IMG/VR virus record: IMGVR_UViG_3300044987_000462
Span: 1 to 32,052 of that record
From: a virus
Length of the DNA: 32,052 nt
Direction: 5' to 3' (one strand)
In this document: positions 23,475 to 30,959 of the stretch, piece after piece
Layout of the letters: every line of letters starts with the position of its first letter
Numbering within the stretch: position 1 is the stretch's first letter
Notes under the pieces: model-generated
What the model saw: only the letters and a program-made list of their open reading frames with translations
Told to the model about the DNA's origin: nothing
Database searches by the model: none
Translations under genes and position numbers: made by a program

Positions 23475-24094
23475 TGTCAGTCATTACTTTATCATACAAA
23501 ATTGAAGGTTTTCTAAAAATACACGACCCTAATACCGGAGAAATATTGGTAGATAAAAGGAATAGTATAAATTACGAAAATATGTCTGAAGCTATCGCGG
23601 ACACGCTAAGCAGTCGAGGCTACGGAGAAATCTATCAGATGGCATTTGGAAATGGCGGGGCATCAGTTGATGAAACTGGAACTATAACCTATTTACCACC
23701 TAATACAACCGGTCAGAATGCGGCATTGTACAACGAAACTTATGTTAAAATTGTAGATGATACTAGCGTTTTTAACTTAGATCCAACAAGAAATAAAATG
23801 ACCGTGTCTCATACCACTGGAAAAGTCTATACCGATATTCTGGTACAGTGCTTACTAGACTACGGTGAGCCTGCAGGACAAGCTGCGTTTGACAATAGTA
23901 CGCAGACAGCAGGCGAATATGTTTTTGATGAGCTTGGATTATTAGCTAATTACGGTACAGATAGCGGAGGGAATGTTATAACTAGATTATTAACCCACGT
24001 AATCTTTCACCCAGTACAAAAAAGTTTGAACAGACAGATACAAATTGATTACACCGTTAGGATCCAATCCTTAACGAATTTAGTAACAATTTAA
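23474..24094 (+). CDS. Phage virion structural protein, KIxDPxTGEILVDKRN family (206 aa)
   Basis: I recognise the N-terminal pattern GFLKIHDPNTGEILVDKRNS followed by INYENMSEAIADTL, and the C-terminal LLTHVIFHPVQKSLNRQI with a final beta hairpin, as a conserved protein of T4-like aquatic phages encoded among tail genes. No enzyme motif is visible. The middle (residues 60-150) is mixed alpha/beta with an FGNGGAS turn. An SD-like AGAGG lies about nine bases before the ATG, inside the upstream 50-codon gene, and the start overlaps that gene's stop. The position after the giant structural gene and before the fibre genes suggests a tail or baseplate accessory subunit; the exact role is unknown. 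Confidence 0.6.
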   Translation: MSVITLSYKIEGFLKIHDPNTGEILVDKRNSINYENMSEAIADTLSSRGYGEIYQMAFGNGGASVDETGTITYLPPNTTGQNAALYNETYVKIVDDTSVFNLDPTRNKMTVSHTTGKVYTDILVQCLLDYGEPAGQAAFDNSTQTAGEYVFDELGLLANYGTDSGGNVITRLLTHVIFHPVQKSLNRQIQIDYTVRIQSLTNLVTI

Positions 24095-24102
24095 CATAAA
24101 TA
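24095..24102 (+). promoter_or_regulatory. T4-like late promoter motif CATAAATA
   Basis: CATAAATACA begins at the base after the stop codon of the 206-aa gene. A start near 24108 would give a leader of about 17 bases containing the SD GGAG (24112-24115) before the ATG at 24125. This spacing is typical for a T4 late gene. Confidence 0.55.
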
Positions 24103-24124
24103 CAAGGCAGCGGAGTTAAAGAAT

Positions 24125-25351
24125 ATGGCATATACGATTGTTAAAAGTGACGGTACAGTATTAACGACCATCGCCGATGGTACTATTAATACTACTAGTA
24201 CAAGTCTTGGTCTTCCGGGTAGAAATTACGCAGGTTATGGACAGGCGTTAGATACTAACTTCACCCATATGGCTGAGAACTTCGCTGACACGGCGCCACC
24301 GGCCAATCCTCTAAGAGGGCAGCTATGGTATAATACAAACAACAGCACACTGTATGTGTGCCCTACTGACGGAGAGTCTAACGCAGCAGCATGGTTGGGG
24401 TTGACATCTACCAGTAGTGGTGGTGCAACGACATTTGGTGCAGTTACAGTCACTGGTAATTTGTCGGCGAATAATATATCTGCGGTAAATAATTCAAATG
24501 CGAATGCGATATTCACTTCATATTTGACGGTATCTGCGAATGCAAGTATAGTAGATTCAACTACAACGACTGCTAATATCGGTACGCTTACTACTACTGC
24601 GATCACCACCGGTGCTGCTACTACGGCAGGGACGTTGACAGGTTTGTGGACTATTAATGGTGGCCCGGGAGGCGCTAACGCTAACGCTGTTATTTTTAAT
24701 ACCGGTGGAATTTTCATTAGTAATTCTGCTGGCGCGAATTTATACGGTATTAAGACAGACAAATATATGTATGCTAATGGCACCCCTATTAGCTTTGCAG
24801 GCACCTATGCGAATTCGAACGTAGCTAGTTATCTACCGGTATTTGGTGGAAACATCTTATCTTCAAATATTCAAACTCCTATCTTAACGACCGGCGTGTC
24901 GTCAAATGCAGGGGTAATCACTGGTAATTGGACATTAAGTTCAGGTTCGCGGCTAAATGCTACATACGCTGACTTGGCTGAAAGATTTGAAGCTGATGAT
25001 TCATACAGCCCTGGCACAGTGGTTGAACTCGGCGGTGATAAAGAAATTACTGCTGTCAGACACGATTTAAGTGAAGATGTATTTGGAGTAATCTCTAATA
25101 CTGCGGCATATTTAATGAACTCGGGCGCCGGAAATGATTCTACTCACCCGCCAGTTGCTGTTAGCGGCAGAGTTCAAGTTAAGGTTACTGGTCCAGTTAG
25201 AAAAGGTCAACGATTAGTAAGTGCTGGAAATGGTATTGCTAGAGCAGCCATAGTCGGTGAAGCAAGCGCATTCAATACTATCGGCAGATCATTAACTGAG
25301 AAGGCTTCTACTACTATCGGGACAGTAGAAGCCATCGTAATGATTAGATAA
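24125..25351 (+). CDS. Tail-fibre-like protein with C-terminal G2-peptidase-like domain (408 aa)
   Basis: The N-terminus (MAYTIVKSDGTVLTTIADGT, then LGLPGRNYAGYGQALDTNF) is the attachment type seen in many short tail-fibre proteins of T4-like phages, and GQLWYNTNNSTLYVC near residue 65 is a familiar fibre segment. Residues about 95-200 form a Thr/Ser/Asn/Ala-rich, low-charge shaft. The C-terminal 130 residues, from YADLAERFEADDSYSPGTVV to PVAVSGRVQVKVTGPVRKGQ, resemble the G2-peptidase/intramolecular chaperone type domain, which folds as a beta barrel at fibre tips and is sometimes self-cleaved. I cannot place a catalytic pair here, so cleavage is not claimed. It likely forms trimers on the virion and contacts the host. 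SD GGAG lies 9 bases before the ATG. Confidence 0.65.
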   Translation: MAYTIVKSDGTVLTTIADGTINTTSTSLGLPGRNYAGYGQALDTNFTHMAENFADTAPPANPLRGQLWYNTNNSTLYVCPTDGESNAAAWLGLTSTSSGGATTFGAVTVTGNLSANNISAVNNSNANAIFTSYLTVSANASIVDSTTTTANIGTLTTTAITTGAATTAGTLTGLWTINGGPGGANANAVIFNTGGIFISNSAGANLYGIKTDKYMYANGTPISFAGTYANSNVASYLPVFGGNILSSNIQTPILTTGVSSNAGVITGNWTLSSGSRLNATYADLAERFEADDSYSPGTVVELGGDKEITAVRHDLSEDVFGVISNTAAYLMNSGAGNDSTHPPVAVSGRVQVKVTGPVRKGQRLVSAGNGIARAAIVGEASAFNTIGRSLTEKASTTIGTVEAIVMIR

Positions 25352-25360
25352 GGATAATAA

Positions 25361-26314
25361 ATGACTTACGCACAATATGGCTTGATTGAAGCCACAGATT
25401 ATAACACTTTGGTTGGTGGAAACCCTGTAATTACTAGTGGCAGATTGAATACCGTATGGGCTACTGGTGGTACAGCAGCCGGATATGGGCAAACTGCTGT
25501 TGCTAATGTCGCCGTCGGAACTAGTGTAACCGCATCTCAGTGGGCTTCACTCATTAACAATACTGCAAATTCAGCATCACATCAGGGTTCTTCAATTACC
25601 AGTGTAGTTGCCCCTAGTGCGGGAGGAACAGTAACATATTTGTCAGCTATTCCTACTAACCTAACCACTATCTATACCAATCGGCTAAACGCAGCAACGC
25701 AAGGTAGTACTAGTTCTAACACAGCGACATACGCAAGTACTTGGAGCTCGGCTTTAACCTTCGTCCATACTATAACATTTGCTTCGGGTGATGCGGCTAG
25801 ATACTTCTTTAACGCGGGTGGGCAGTTGGCAGTAACGTGTTCGCATCCAGCTGGAACTGGCATCAATTTACTATTAAACGGATTAGCTAGTAACATTGGT
25901 ACTGTGGTATTAAGCTCCCCTACATCAGGTTCGATCACAGTGGCATCTACTTCGTATAATGGAGTGACTAAAATAGCCGGCGGCGGCAACACTCCTACTA
26001 TTAGTGCTAACTCTGGTTATTATGCGCAAACAACATCAAATGCTAATGTGTTTACTCAACTAGCATCGACTGGCCCATCTGGTTATTTAAGCACGTTTAT
26101 TCGTGTAATAACTAAATCAAATGGAACTCAGGGATCAAATGGTGACGCCGGAAGCATAATTACCATTTACACACTGTGGGATGAAGTACCTGACGGACTC
26201 TCAGCGTCTGCTGGATCAGCTACTACGGTGACTATACGGCCGCCTGAATCAGTTTATTTGCCATCAGCATCGTGGGGCGCGCCCGCAGTAACTGGCACGG
26301 TTACTGGCTCGTAA
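25361..26314 (+). CDS. Tail/fibre-associated structural protein (317 aa)
   Basis: I recognise the opening (MTYAQYGLIEATDYNTLVGG, then LNTVWATGG and GYGQTAV) as a conserved protein encoded beside tail-fibre genes in marine phages. It is rich in Gly, Ser, Thr and Asn with short beta strands and no enzyme motif. The last 40 residues (TTVTIRPPESVYLPSASWG) look like a terminal beta strand with a Pro-rich tail. There is a nine-base gap after the fibre gene with SD AAGGA, and no promoter-like motif in between, so the two genes are probably co-transcribed from 24095. The exact role is unknown; fibre, fibre adaptor or head decoration cannot be separated from sequence alone. Confidence 0.55.
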   Translation: MTYAQYGLIEATDYNTLVGGNPVITSGRLNTVWATGGTAAGYGQTAVANVAVGTSVTASQWASLINNTANSASHQGSSITSVVAPSAGGTVTYLSAIPTNLTTIYTNRLNAATQGSTSSNTATYASTWSSALTFVHTITFASGDAARYFFNAGGQLAVTCSHPAGTGINLLLNGLASNIGTVVLSSPTSGSITVASTSYNGVTKIAGGGNTPTISANSGYYAQTTSNANVFTQLASTGPSGYLSTFIRVITKSNGTQGSNGDAGSIITIYTLWDEVPDGLSASAGSATTVTIRPPESVYLPSASWGAPAVTGTVTGS

Positions 26315-26330
26315 TTTTTAATTACTCCCC

Positions 26331-26372
26331 TGTATCCATCTAAATACTCTTAAGGAGTGTTAGATGGATACA
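26331..26372 (+). promoter_or_regulatory. Perfect 13-bp inverted repeat enclosing SD and start codon
   Basis: The arms are TGTATCCATCTAA (26331-26343) and its exact reverse complement (26360-26372), with a 16-base loop. A further ACTC/GAGT pairing inside the loop (26346-26349 and 26355-26358) covers half of the SD. AAGGAG (26352-26357) is in the loop and the ATG (26364) is in the right arm, so in a read-through mRNA both would be hidden. A transcript started at the late-promoter-like motif overlapping the left arm would lack that arm and be open for translation. Confidence 0.7.
26339..26346 (+). promoter_or_regulatory. T4-like late promoter motif TCTAAATA before the modification cassette
   Basis: TCTAAATACTC keeps the TAAATA core found in the other larger gaps but is the weakest match to TATAAATA. 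A start six bases downstream would be near 26352, giving an mRNA that begins at or next to the SD AAGGAG. It would drive the whole run of overlapping genes that follows. Confidence 0.45.
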
Positions 26373-26669
26373 CAAACATTAATTAGTGATGCCCGAGCTA
26401 GATTCAATCATAGCTCAGCCAAAGCCTACCTTAAAGAAAAATATGATAGCAAGCTTATTGTTGCTGATCAAGGTGGTCTTTGGAAAGTCAATTTAGAAAC
26501 AATCAATTTCTTAAACGCCACTCTCTCTGATACAATCATTCTCATAGACACATTCGCTAATCCAGTTAAAGTAAATCGCAGCGACCTTTTAACTAAATTA
26601 CAATCCATCTACGATGAAACCATGCAAGAATGGTATGATGAATGGAGTGAACTAGAGAGAAAGCGATGA
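26364..26669 (+). CDS. Conserved-looking hypothetical protein (101 aa), first gene of the modification cassette
   Basis: I do not recognise the family with certainty. Visible: an N-terminal helix (residues 1-30) with charged residues, a short beta hairpin (LIVADQGGLWKVN, 31-43), then a strand pair with TIILIDTFANPVKVNRSDLL, and a strongly charged C-terminal helix (about 75-101) with several Trp, Glu and Lys. This looks like a small soluble alpha/beta protein, perhaps a binding partner of the enzymes that follow. SD AAGGAG is optimal. Its stop overlaps the next start by ATGA. Its start region lies in the 13-bp inverted repeat, so its expression is probably limited to late transcripts. Confidence 0.6.
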   Translation: MDTQTLISDARARFNHSSAKAYLKEKYDSKLIVADQGGLWKVNLETINFLNATLSDTIILIDTFANPVKVNRSDLLTKLQSIYDETMQEWYDEWSELERKR

Positions 26670-27469
26670 CTAGAGGTGCAATCTTGTTTGCCTTTAACTC
26701 GCCAAAGTATAACTATTACACAATGGCAGTAGCAACAGCTAAACGTATAAATCATTTTTTATCAATGCCGGTAACCATAGTCACGGATGAAAGTTCAATC
26801 CCAGACCAAGTTGACTATCAATTTGATAATGTGATAATAACTAAGCCGGATAAAGGCAACATTCGTGATTATAGTATTTGGATTAATAAGGGCAGATACC
26901 AAGCATATGAACTTAGTCCATATGATGAAACCTTGCTCTTAGATACCGACTATATGGTTAATTCATCTAAACTGTTAAAAACATTTGAGACTTCAATTGA
27001 TTTTTGCTGTCACGATGCCACTACTTTTCTGATGAATGTGGGCGCAGCGCAAGAAGTATTAAGCGCATACAGCTATAAAACACTATGGGCCACTGTGATA
27101 GCCTTTAGAAAAACCAATAGAGCAAAGCAAATATTTGAGTGTTTGGAAATGGTTCAGAAAAACTATGAGCATTATGGTAATATTCATAGTTTTATAGGAG
27201 GGGTCTATCGTAATGACTATGCGTTAACGTTAGCACTTAGGATTGCTAATGGGCATTTAATGCAAGCAGAAGATATCATTCCATGGAACTTAACCCATAT
27301 TGGCAAGAACACTTCAATCTATGCAAATTCTACTGATGAATTTAATACTGAATATACTGTGATGTTTGATAATTGGCAACGTGCTAAGATCCGAAAAGAA
27401 TATATGACTATTAAAGATATGGACTTTCACGTTATGCAAAAAGATAACTTCTTAGAGTTAATAAAATGA
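26666..27469 (+). CDS. GT-A-like glycosyltransferase, first of a tandem pair (267 aa)
   Basis: This is a probable sugar transferase of the GT-A fold. The N-terminal half alternates strands and helices (GAILFAFNSP, MPVTIVTDES), followed by YQAYELSPYDETLLLDTDYM. D93-T94-D95 is a DxD motif at the end of a hydrophobic strand, where GT-A enzymes bind the nucleotide sugar through a metal. The C-terminal half has a probable acceptor region (LWATVIAFRKT at about 142-152, DYALTLALRIANG near 188-200). Acceptor and sugar are unknown. The next gene is a clear paralogue of the same length, and start and stop overlap by ATGA on both sides, so the genes are translationally coupled. The closest T4-phage theme would be a virion or DNA modification; the location beside fibre genes favours a virion or surface target, which is inferred. 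Confidence 0.6.
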   Translation: MTRGAILFAFNSPKYNYYTMAVATAKRINHFLSMPVTIVTDESSIPDQVDYQFDNVIITKPDKGNIRDYSIWINKGRYQAYELSPYDETLLLDTDYMVNSSKLLKTFETSIDFCCHDATTFLMNVGAAQEVLSAYSYKTLWATVIAFRKTNRAKQIFECLEMVQKNYEHYGNIHSFIGGVYRNDYALTLALRIANGHLMQAEDIIPWNLTHIGKNTSIYANSTDEFNTEYTVMFDNWQRAKIRKEYMTIKDMDFHVMQKDNFLELIK

Positions 27470-28269
27470 CTAAAGGATTTGTAATCCTCGCTCAAAATAC
27501 CGCTGATGTTGACTATGTTAAATGTGCTGAGGTCTTGGCACAAAGCATTAAAGCTCAAATGCCATCTGCTAATGTATCACTTATTAGCGACAACACTACT
27601 CTATGTAAAGCATTTGATCAGGTTATTAAGCTACCATACGGTGATATTGATCCTACTAGCAATTGGAAGCTATCTAATGATTGGCAAGTATATGAGGCTA
27701 GTCCATATGAATACACTATTAAGTTAGAAGCAGATTTGTATCTACCTAGCTCTATAGACCATTGGTGGCACACTCTACAGCAGCGTGATGTTGTGATATC
27801 CACGACCATTAGAAACTTTAGACAAGACATTTCTACTTCGCGAGCATACAGAAAATTTATTGACGACAATGCATTGCCGGACTGCTACAACGCTATCACC
27901 TATTTTAAGAAATCTGATACTGCTCGTTTGTTTTTTGAAGTAGTGAGGGATATATTTGAAAACTGGAATCAATATATTGCTATTCTCAAATGTAATAGAG
28001 ATGAGCTACCAACCACAGATTGGGTATATGCTATTGCCAGTCACATTGTTGGCGTAGAAAAAACAACACTGCCTAACTTTACAGCAATGAGCATGGTGCA
28101 TATGAAACAGTTTATTAATGATTTGCCCACCGCAGATTGGACAGATACGTTTGTTTATGAAATACTGCCCCACACCTTACGGGTAAATACTAACCCACAA
28201 TTGTACCCATTTCACTATCAATTGAAGAATTTTTGTGATAAAATAAGTAAGAGTTTATATGCAAGATGA
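27466..28269 (+). CDS. GT-A-like glycosyltransferase paralogue with altered DxD (267 aa)
   Basis: Same length and layout as the gene before it: MTKGFVILAQN against MTRGAILFAFN, and WQVYEASPYEYTIKLEADLY against YQAYELSPYDETLLLDTDYM. The DxD is here E88-A89-D90, so the first Asp has become Glu; one acid of the pair is kept. The C-terminal halves differ more but share an N/T-A-hydrophobic-x-(Y/F)-(K/R)-K strand followed by a helix (CYNAITYFKKSDTARLFFEV). It could be an enzyme with another metal or donor preference, or a non-catalytic partner of the first. It overlaps the upstream gene by ATGA, and its end overlaps the next gene by 11 bases. Confidence 0.55.
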   Translation: MTKGFVILAQNTADVDYVKCAEVLAQSIKAQMPSANVSLISDNTTLCKAFDQVIKLPYGDIDPTSNWKLSNDWQVYEASPYEYTIKLEADLYLPSSIDHWWHTLQQRDVVISTTIRNFRQDISTSRAYRKFIDDNALPDCYNAITYFKKSDTARLFFEVVRDIFENWNQYIAILKCNRDELPTTDWVYAIASHIVGVEKTTLPNFTAMSMVHMKQFINDLPTADWTDTFVYEILPHTLRVNTNPQLYPFHYQLKNFCDKISKSLYAR

Positions 28270-28609
28270 TGATGATTATATAATTTTATGGGAAGCTCCA
28301 AAGATTATCCCACCTGAGTTTCGTTTATATTATAGCGACACTGGCAAGGTAATTTGTTATACTTGTGAAAAACTTGATGGAAACTACATCATTATCGATG
28401 CTAGTAGCTATGCCGCGGGAAGACCTGATGTTAGAGTCATTGATGGAAAAATATCAAATCTATCAGAATGTGTCGTAGTCACTAAATTGATGCCAGATGC
28501 CATTACCGGGCAATCGTGCGTGACAGAAGATATAAGCATTGTAGTTGGTGCAGGTTATGTCGGGGATACGATTAAATGGAAATTAAACACGTATGAACTT
28601 AGGAACTAA
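28259..28609 (+). CDS. Unknown small protein (116 aa) between glycosyltransferases
   Basis: I do not recognise this protein. It starts with five acidic residues (MQDDDDYI), then ILWEAPKIIPPEFRLYYSDT, with a beta-rich middle (KVICYTCEK, NYIIIDASSYAAGRPDVRVIDG) and a short C-terminal beta pair (ISIVVGAGYVGDTIKWKL). It has no transmembrane segment or signal. The start lies 11 bases inside the preceding gene and the stop abuts the next start, so it is clearly part of the same operon. It may be a partner or acceptor protein of the neighbouring transferases, but nothing in the sequence proves this. Confidence 0.6.
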   Translation: MQDDDDYIILWEAPKIIPPEFRLYYSDTGKVICYTCEKLDGNYIIIDASSYAAGRPDVRVIDGKISNLSECVVVTKLMPDAITGQSCVTEDISIVVGAGYVGDTIKWKLNTYELRN

Positions 28610-29560
28610 ATGAATTCAAACATAGTAGATATAGCAGATTTAGACGTTGTGTATCTAAGCTATGATGAACCCCAAAAGGAAGAATTTTGGCTTAAGATTA
28701 AGAATATGATACCCTGGGCTAAACGGGTTGATAATGTTAAAGGTAGTGACGCCGCACATAAAGCTGCGGGCCTTGCAAGTGATACTGAACGATTTATTCT
28801 AATTGACGGTGACAATATGCCTGAAGAAAGTTTCTTCAATTTACAATTAGACTTTACCAACAAAGACCCTACCTTTAAACTAGCGCAATTTCGTTGGAAA
28901 GCAATAAACAGCATTAACGGTTTGCGCTACGGTAACGGTGGTATGTCGTCCTGGACACAGGAATATGTTGCCAATATGAAAACTCACGAACATCAAACTG
29001 ATGGTGACGTATCACGCATTGCTGATTTTTGTATGGACGGCAAAGACAATTTGTATTGGGCAATGCACGATTGTTATTCAACAACGTATCCTAACTATAC
29101 TCCATTTCAAGCCTGGCGAGCAGGATTCCGAGAGGGTGTCAAGATGAGTTTAGATAGAGGTGCGAGGCCTAGCATAGAGCAATTTAAAGAAACCGTCGCA
29201 ACTAGAAATTTAAACAATTTGACCATCTGGCATAATGTAGGTGCTGATGTTGAGAATGGCTTATGGGCTATCTATGGCGCAAGACTGGGCACTTACATGA
29301 CCATGTTGACTGAGTGGGATCCTGCAAATGTTCAATGGTTTGATAATTACACTGCTTTATGGGAAGAACATAAAGGTCTAGACCCTGAAAAAGAATTAAC
29401 TTTATTGGGAGAATCACTAGCAGCTAAATTAGATTTACCTATGTGTACATTAACTTTTTCACAGAGTAAATTCTTTAAGCGACATTATAAAGCTGACTTC
29501 CGCAATATAGGCCCATTAGTAACAGAAATGGATGTAATTAGAAAAATAGAGGGATGGTAA
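28610..29560 (+). CDS. GT-A-like glycosyltransferase family protein (316 aa)
   Basis: The N-terminal part follows a GT-A layout: LDVVYLSYDEPQKEEFW, MIPWAKRVDNVKGSDAAHKA, then TERFILIDGDNMPEESF. D66-G67-D68-N69 gives a DxD at a strand end. The phrase YLSYDEP...AKRVDNVKGSDAAHKA is one I remember from aquatic phage proteins annotated as glycosyltransferase-like. It differs from the two tandem paralogues upstream in sequence around the DxD and in length, so it is a separate lineage. Residues 100-200 are rich in Trp, Tyr and His (YGNGGMSSWTQEYV, NLYWAMHDCY) and may form the acceptor site. The start follows directly on the previous stop with SD AGGA; four bases separate it from the radical SAM gene. 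The substrate is unknown. Confidence 0.6.
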   Translation: MNSNIVDIADLDVVYLSYDEPQKEEFWLKIKNMIPWAKRVDNVKGSDAAHKAAGLASDTERFILIDGDNMPEESFFNLQLDFTNKDPTFKLAQFRWKAINSINGLRYGNGGMSSWTQEYVANMKTHEHQTDGDVSRIADFCMDGKDNLYWAMHDCYSTTYPNYTPFQAWRAGFREGVKMSLDRGARPSIEQFKETVATRNLNNLTIWHNVGADVENGLWAIYGARLGTYMTMLTEWDPANVQWFDNYTALWEEHKGLDPEKELTLLGESLAAKLDLPMCTLTFSQSKFFKRHYKADFRNIGPLVTEMDVIRKIEGW

Positions 29561-29564
29561 GAGA

Positions 29565-30959
29565 ATGTCATCAGAACAAAAAAGAATCAAAGATATTAAA
29601 ATACGAATCGAGAATGAAGTAGGGCCTACCTTCTGTCTTGCTAAATGGCATCATGTGACTATGTATTTACAAACAGGGGAGACACATAGTTGTTATCACC
29701 CGCAGCCACATAAGATTCCACTAAGTGAATTGAAAGACAACCCATCTGCGTTGCATAACACCATGCATAAGAAGTTAGAACGTAAAGAAATGCTTGCTGG
29801 TGAGAAACCTAAGGGGTGTCAATACTGCTGGAACATTGAAGCAATGGGCCCAGATTACATAAGTGACCGTCATATTCGTAACGCTAGTATTTTTACTGAA
29901 GAACGGTATGAGCAGACGGTTAAGGGTCCGTGGGATCAAAACATAAATCCAGAATACTTAGAAATTAACTTTGGTAATGAATGTAATTTCAAGTGTGGAT
30001 ATTGTCATCCAAAGTACAGCACACGATTCTATAATGAAATCAAAGAGAATGGCCCAGTCACTACAGTAAAGAATCATCGTTGCGACATTGATTGGATGAA
30101 ACTATACCAACGTGAAGAAGAAAATCCATACGTTGATGCATTCTGGGAATGGTGGCCTGAATTACGAAAGACATTGAATATCATGCGAGTTACTGGCGGT
30201 GAGCCAACCATGCACCGCAGCACATGGCAGTTGTTAGATAAGATTGCCGCTGACCCTATGCCGTGGTTGGAGTTGAATATTAACAGTAATCTAGGGACTA
30301 AAACCAGTTTAGTTGAAAAGTTAAGTGATAGTGTTAAGCAACTGTGTGATGACGGAAAGATTCGCTCATTTAAACTATTCACCAGCTTAGACACATGGGG
30401 CCCGCGCGCCGAATATATTCGTACTGGATTGGATTTGGAATTGTGGGAAAAGAATTTTCACACATACTTACAACGCACAGATAGTCCGATCACATTTATG
30501 ATTACCTTCAACATCTTCAGTGTAACTACCTTCAAGCAACTGCTTGTGAAGATGCTGGAATGGCGTAATCAATATGGATGGTACGACGACATAAAGAGTC
30601 ATCGTGTTAGATTTGATACTCCATACTTACGGGATCCACTGCAGTATGATATGAACATTCTTCCCAAAGAAGAATTTATGCCCTATATGCATGATTCTCT
30701 ACAGTTTATGTTGGAGAATGTTGATGATACTGCTAGTAATAAATTCACTACCGTTGAATATGAAAAGTTCAAGCGAGTAGTTGATTACATGGCAGAAACT
30801 GTGTATTCAGATGATAAACTACTAGAAGGACGCCGCGATTTTTACAATTGGTTTAATGAATTGGATGAGCGGCGAGACACAGATATGGTATCTATATTCC
30901 CTGAATATATAAACTTCTATAGAATGTGTCAGACAGATAACCGATTAAATCCACTATGA
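29565..30959 (+). CDS. Radical SAM protein with N-terminal twitch-type domain (464 aa)
   Basis: The radical SAM signature CNFKCGYC gives the CxxxCxxC cluster ligands C140, C144 and C147; TGGEPT (211-215) is the SAM-contacting GGE motif. N-terminal Cys residues C24 (FCLAKW), C43 (HSCYHP), C85 and C88 (GCQYC) are spaced as in the twitch/half-SPASM domain, which holds an auxiliary iron-sulfur cluster; in this group it lies before the core rather than after it. Later strands include SFKLFTSLDTWGPRAEYIRTG and FMITFNIFSV, consistent with the barrel. The C-terminal 80 residues lack further Cys clusters apart from one near the end. Twitch and SPASM enzymes typically modify peptides or sugars; the substrate here is not deducible. 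ATGA overlaps the next gene. A weak SD, AAGAGA, precedes the ATG. Confidence 0.85.
   Translation: MSSEQKRIKDIKIRIENEVGPTFCLAKWHHVTMYLQTGETHSCYHPQPHKIPLSELKDNPSALHNTMHKKLERKEMLAGEKPKGCQYCWNIEAMGPDYISDRHIRNASIFTEERYEQTVKGPWDQNINPEYLEINFGNECNFKCGYCHPKYSTRFYNEIKENGPVTTVKNHRCDIDWMKLYQREEENPYVDAFWEWWPELRKTLNIMRVTGGEPTMHRSTWQLLDKIAADPMPWLELNINSNLGTKTSLVEKLSDSVKQLCDDGKIRSFKLFTSLDTWGPRAEYIRTGLDLELWEKNFHTYLQRTDSPITFMITFNIFSVTTFKQLLVKMLEWRNQYGWYDDIKSHRVRFDTPYLRDPLQYDMNILPKEEFMPYMHDSLQFMLENVDDTASNKFTTVEYEKFKRVVDYMAETVYSDDKLLEGRRDFYNWFNELDERRDTDMVSIFPEYINFYRMCQTDNRLNPL

Noticed and set aside
23322-23476. Programmed frameshift joining the 50-codon frame to the 206-aa gene
   Set aside because: The downstream gene has its own complete copy of the shared motif and an SD, so a fusion would duplicate it; TAATG coupling is the simpler reading.
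24235-24804. Minus-strand open frame of 189 codons inside the fibre gene
   Set aside because: It is antisense to a clearly recognised fibre protein; its Val/Pro/Ala-rich translation is what the reverse of Thr/Asn/Ser-rich codons gives, and no gene here is on the minus strand.
26311-26325. GTAAT-TTTTA-ATTAC inverted repeat after the 317-aa gene as a terminator
   Set aside because: Only five A/T-rich pairs and no following T run; too weak for intrinsic termination.
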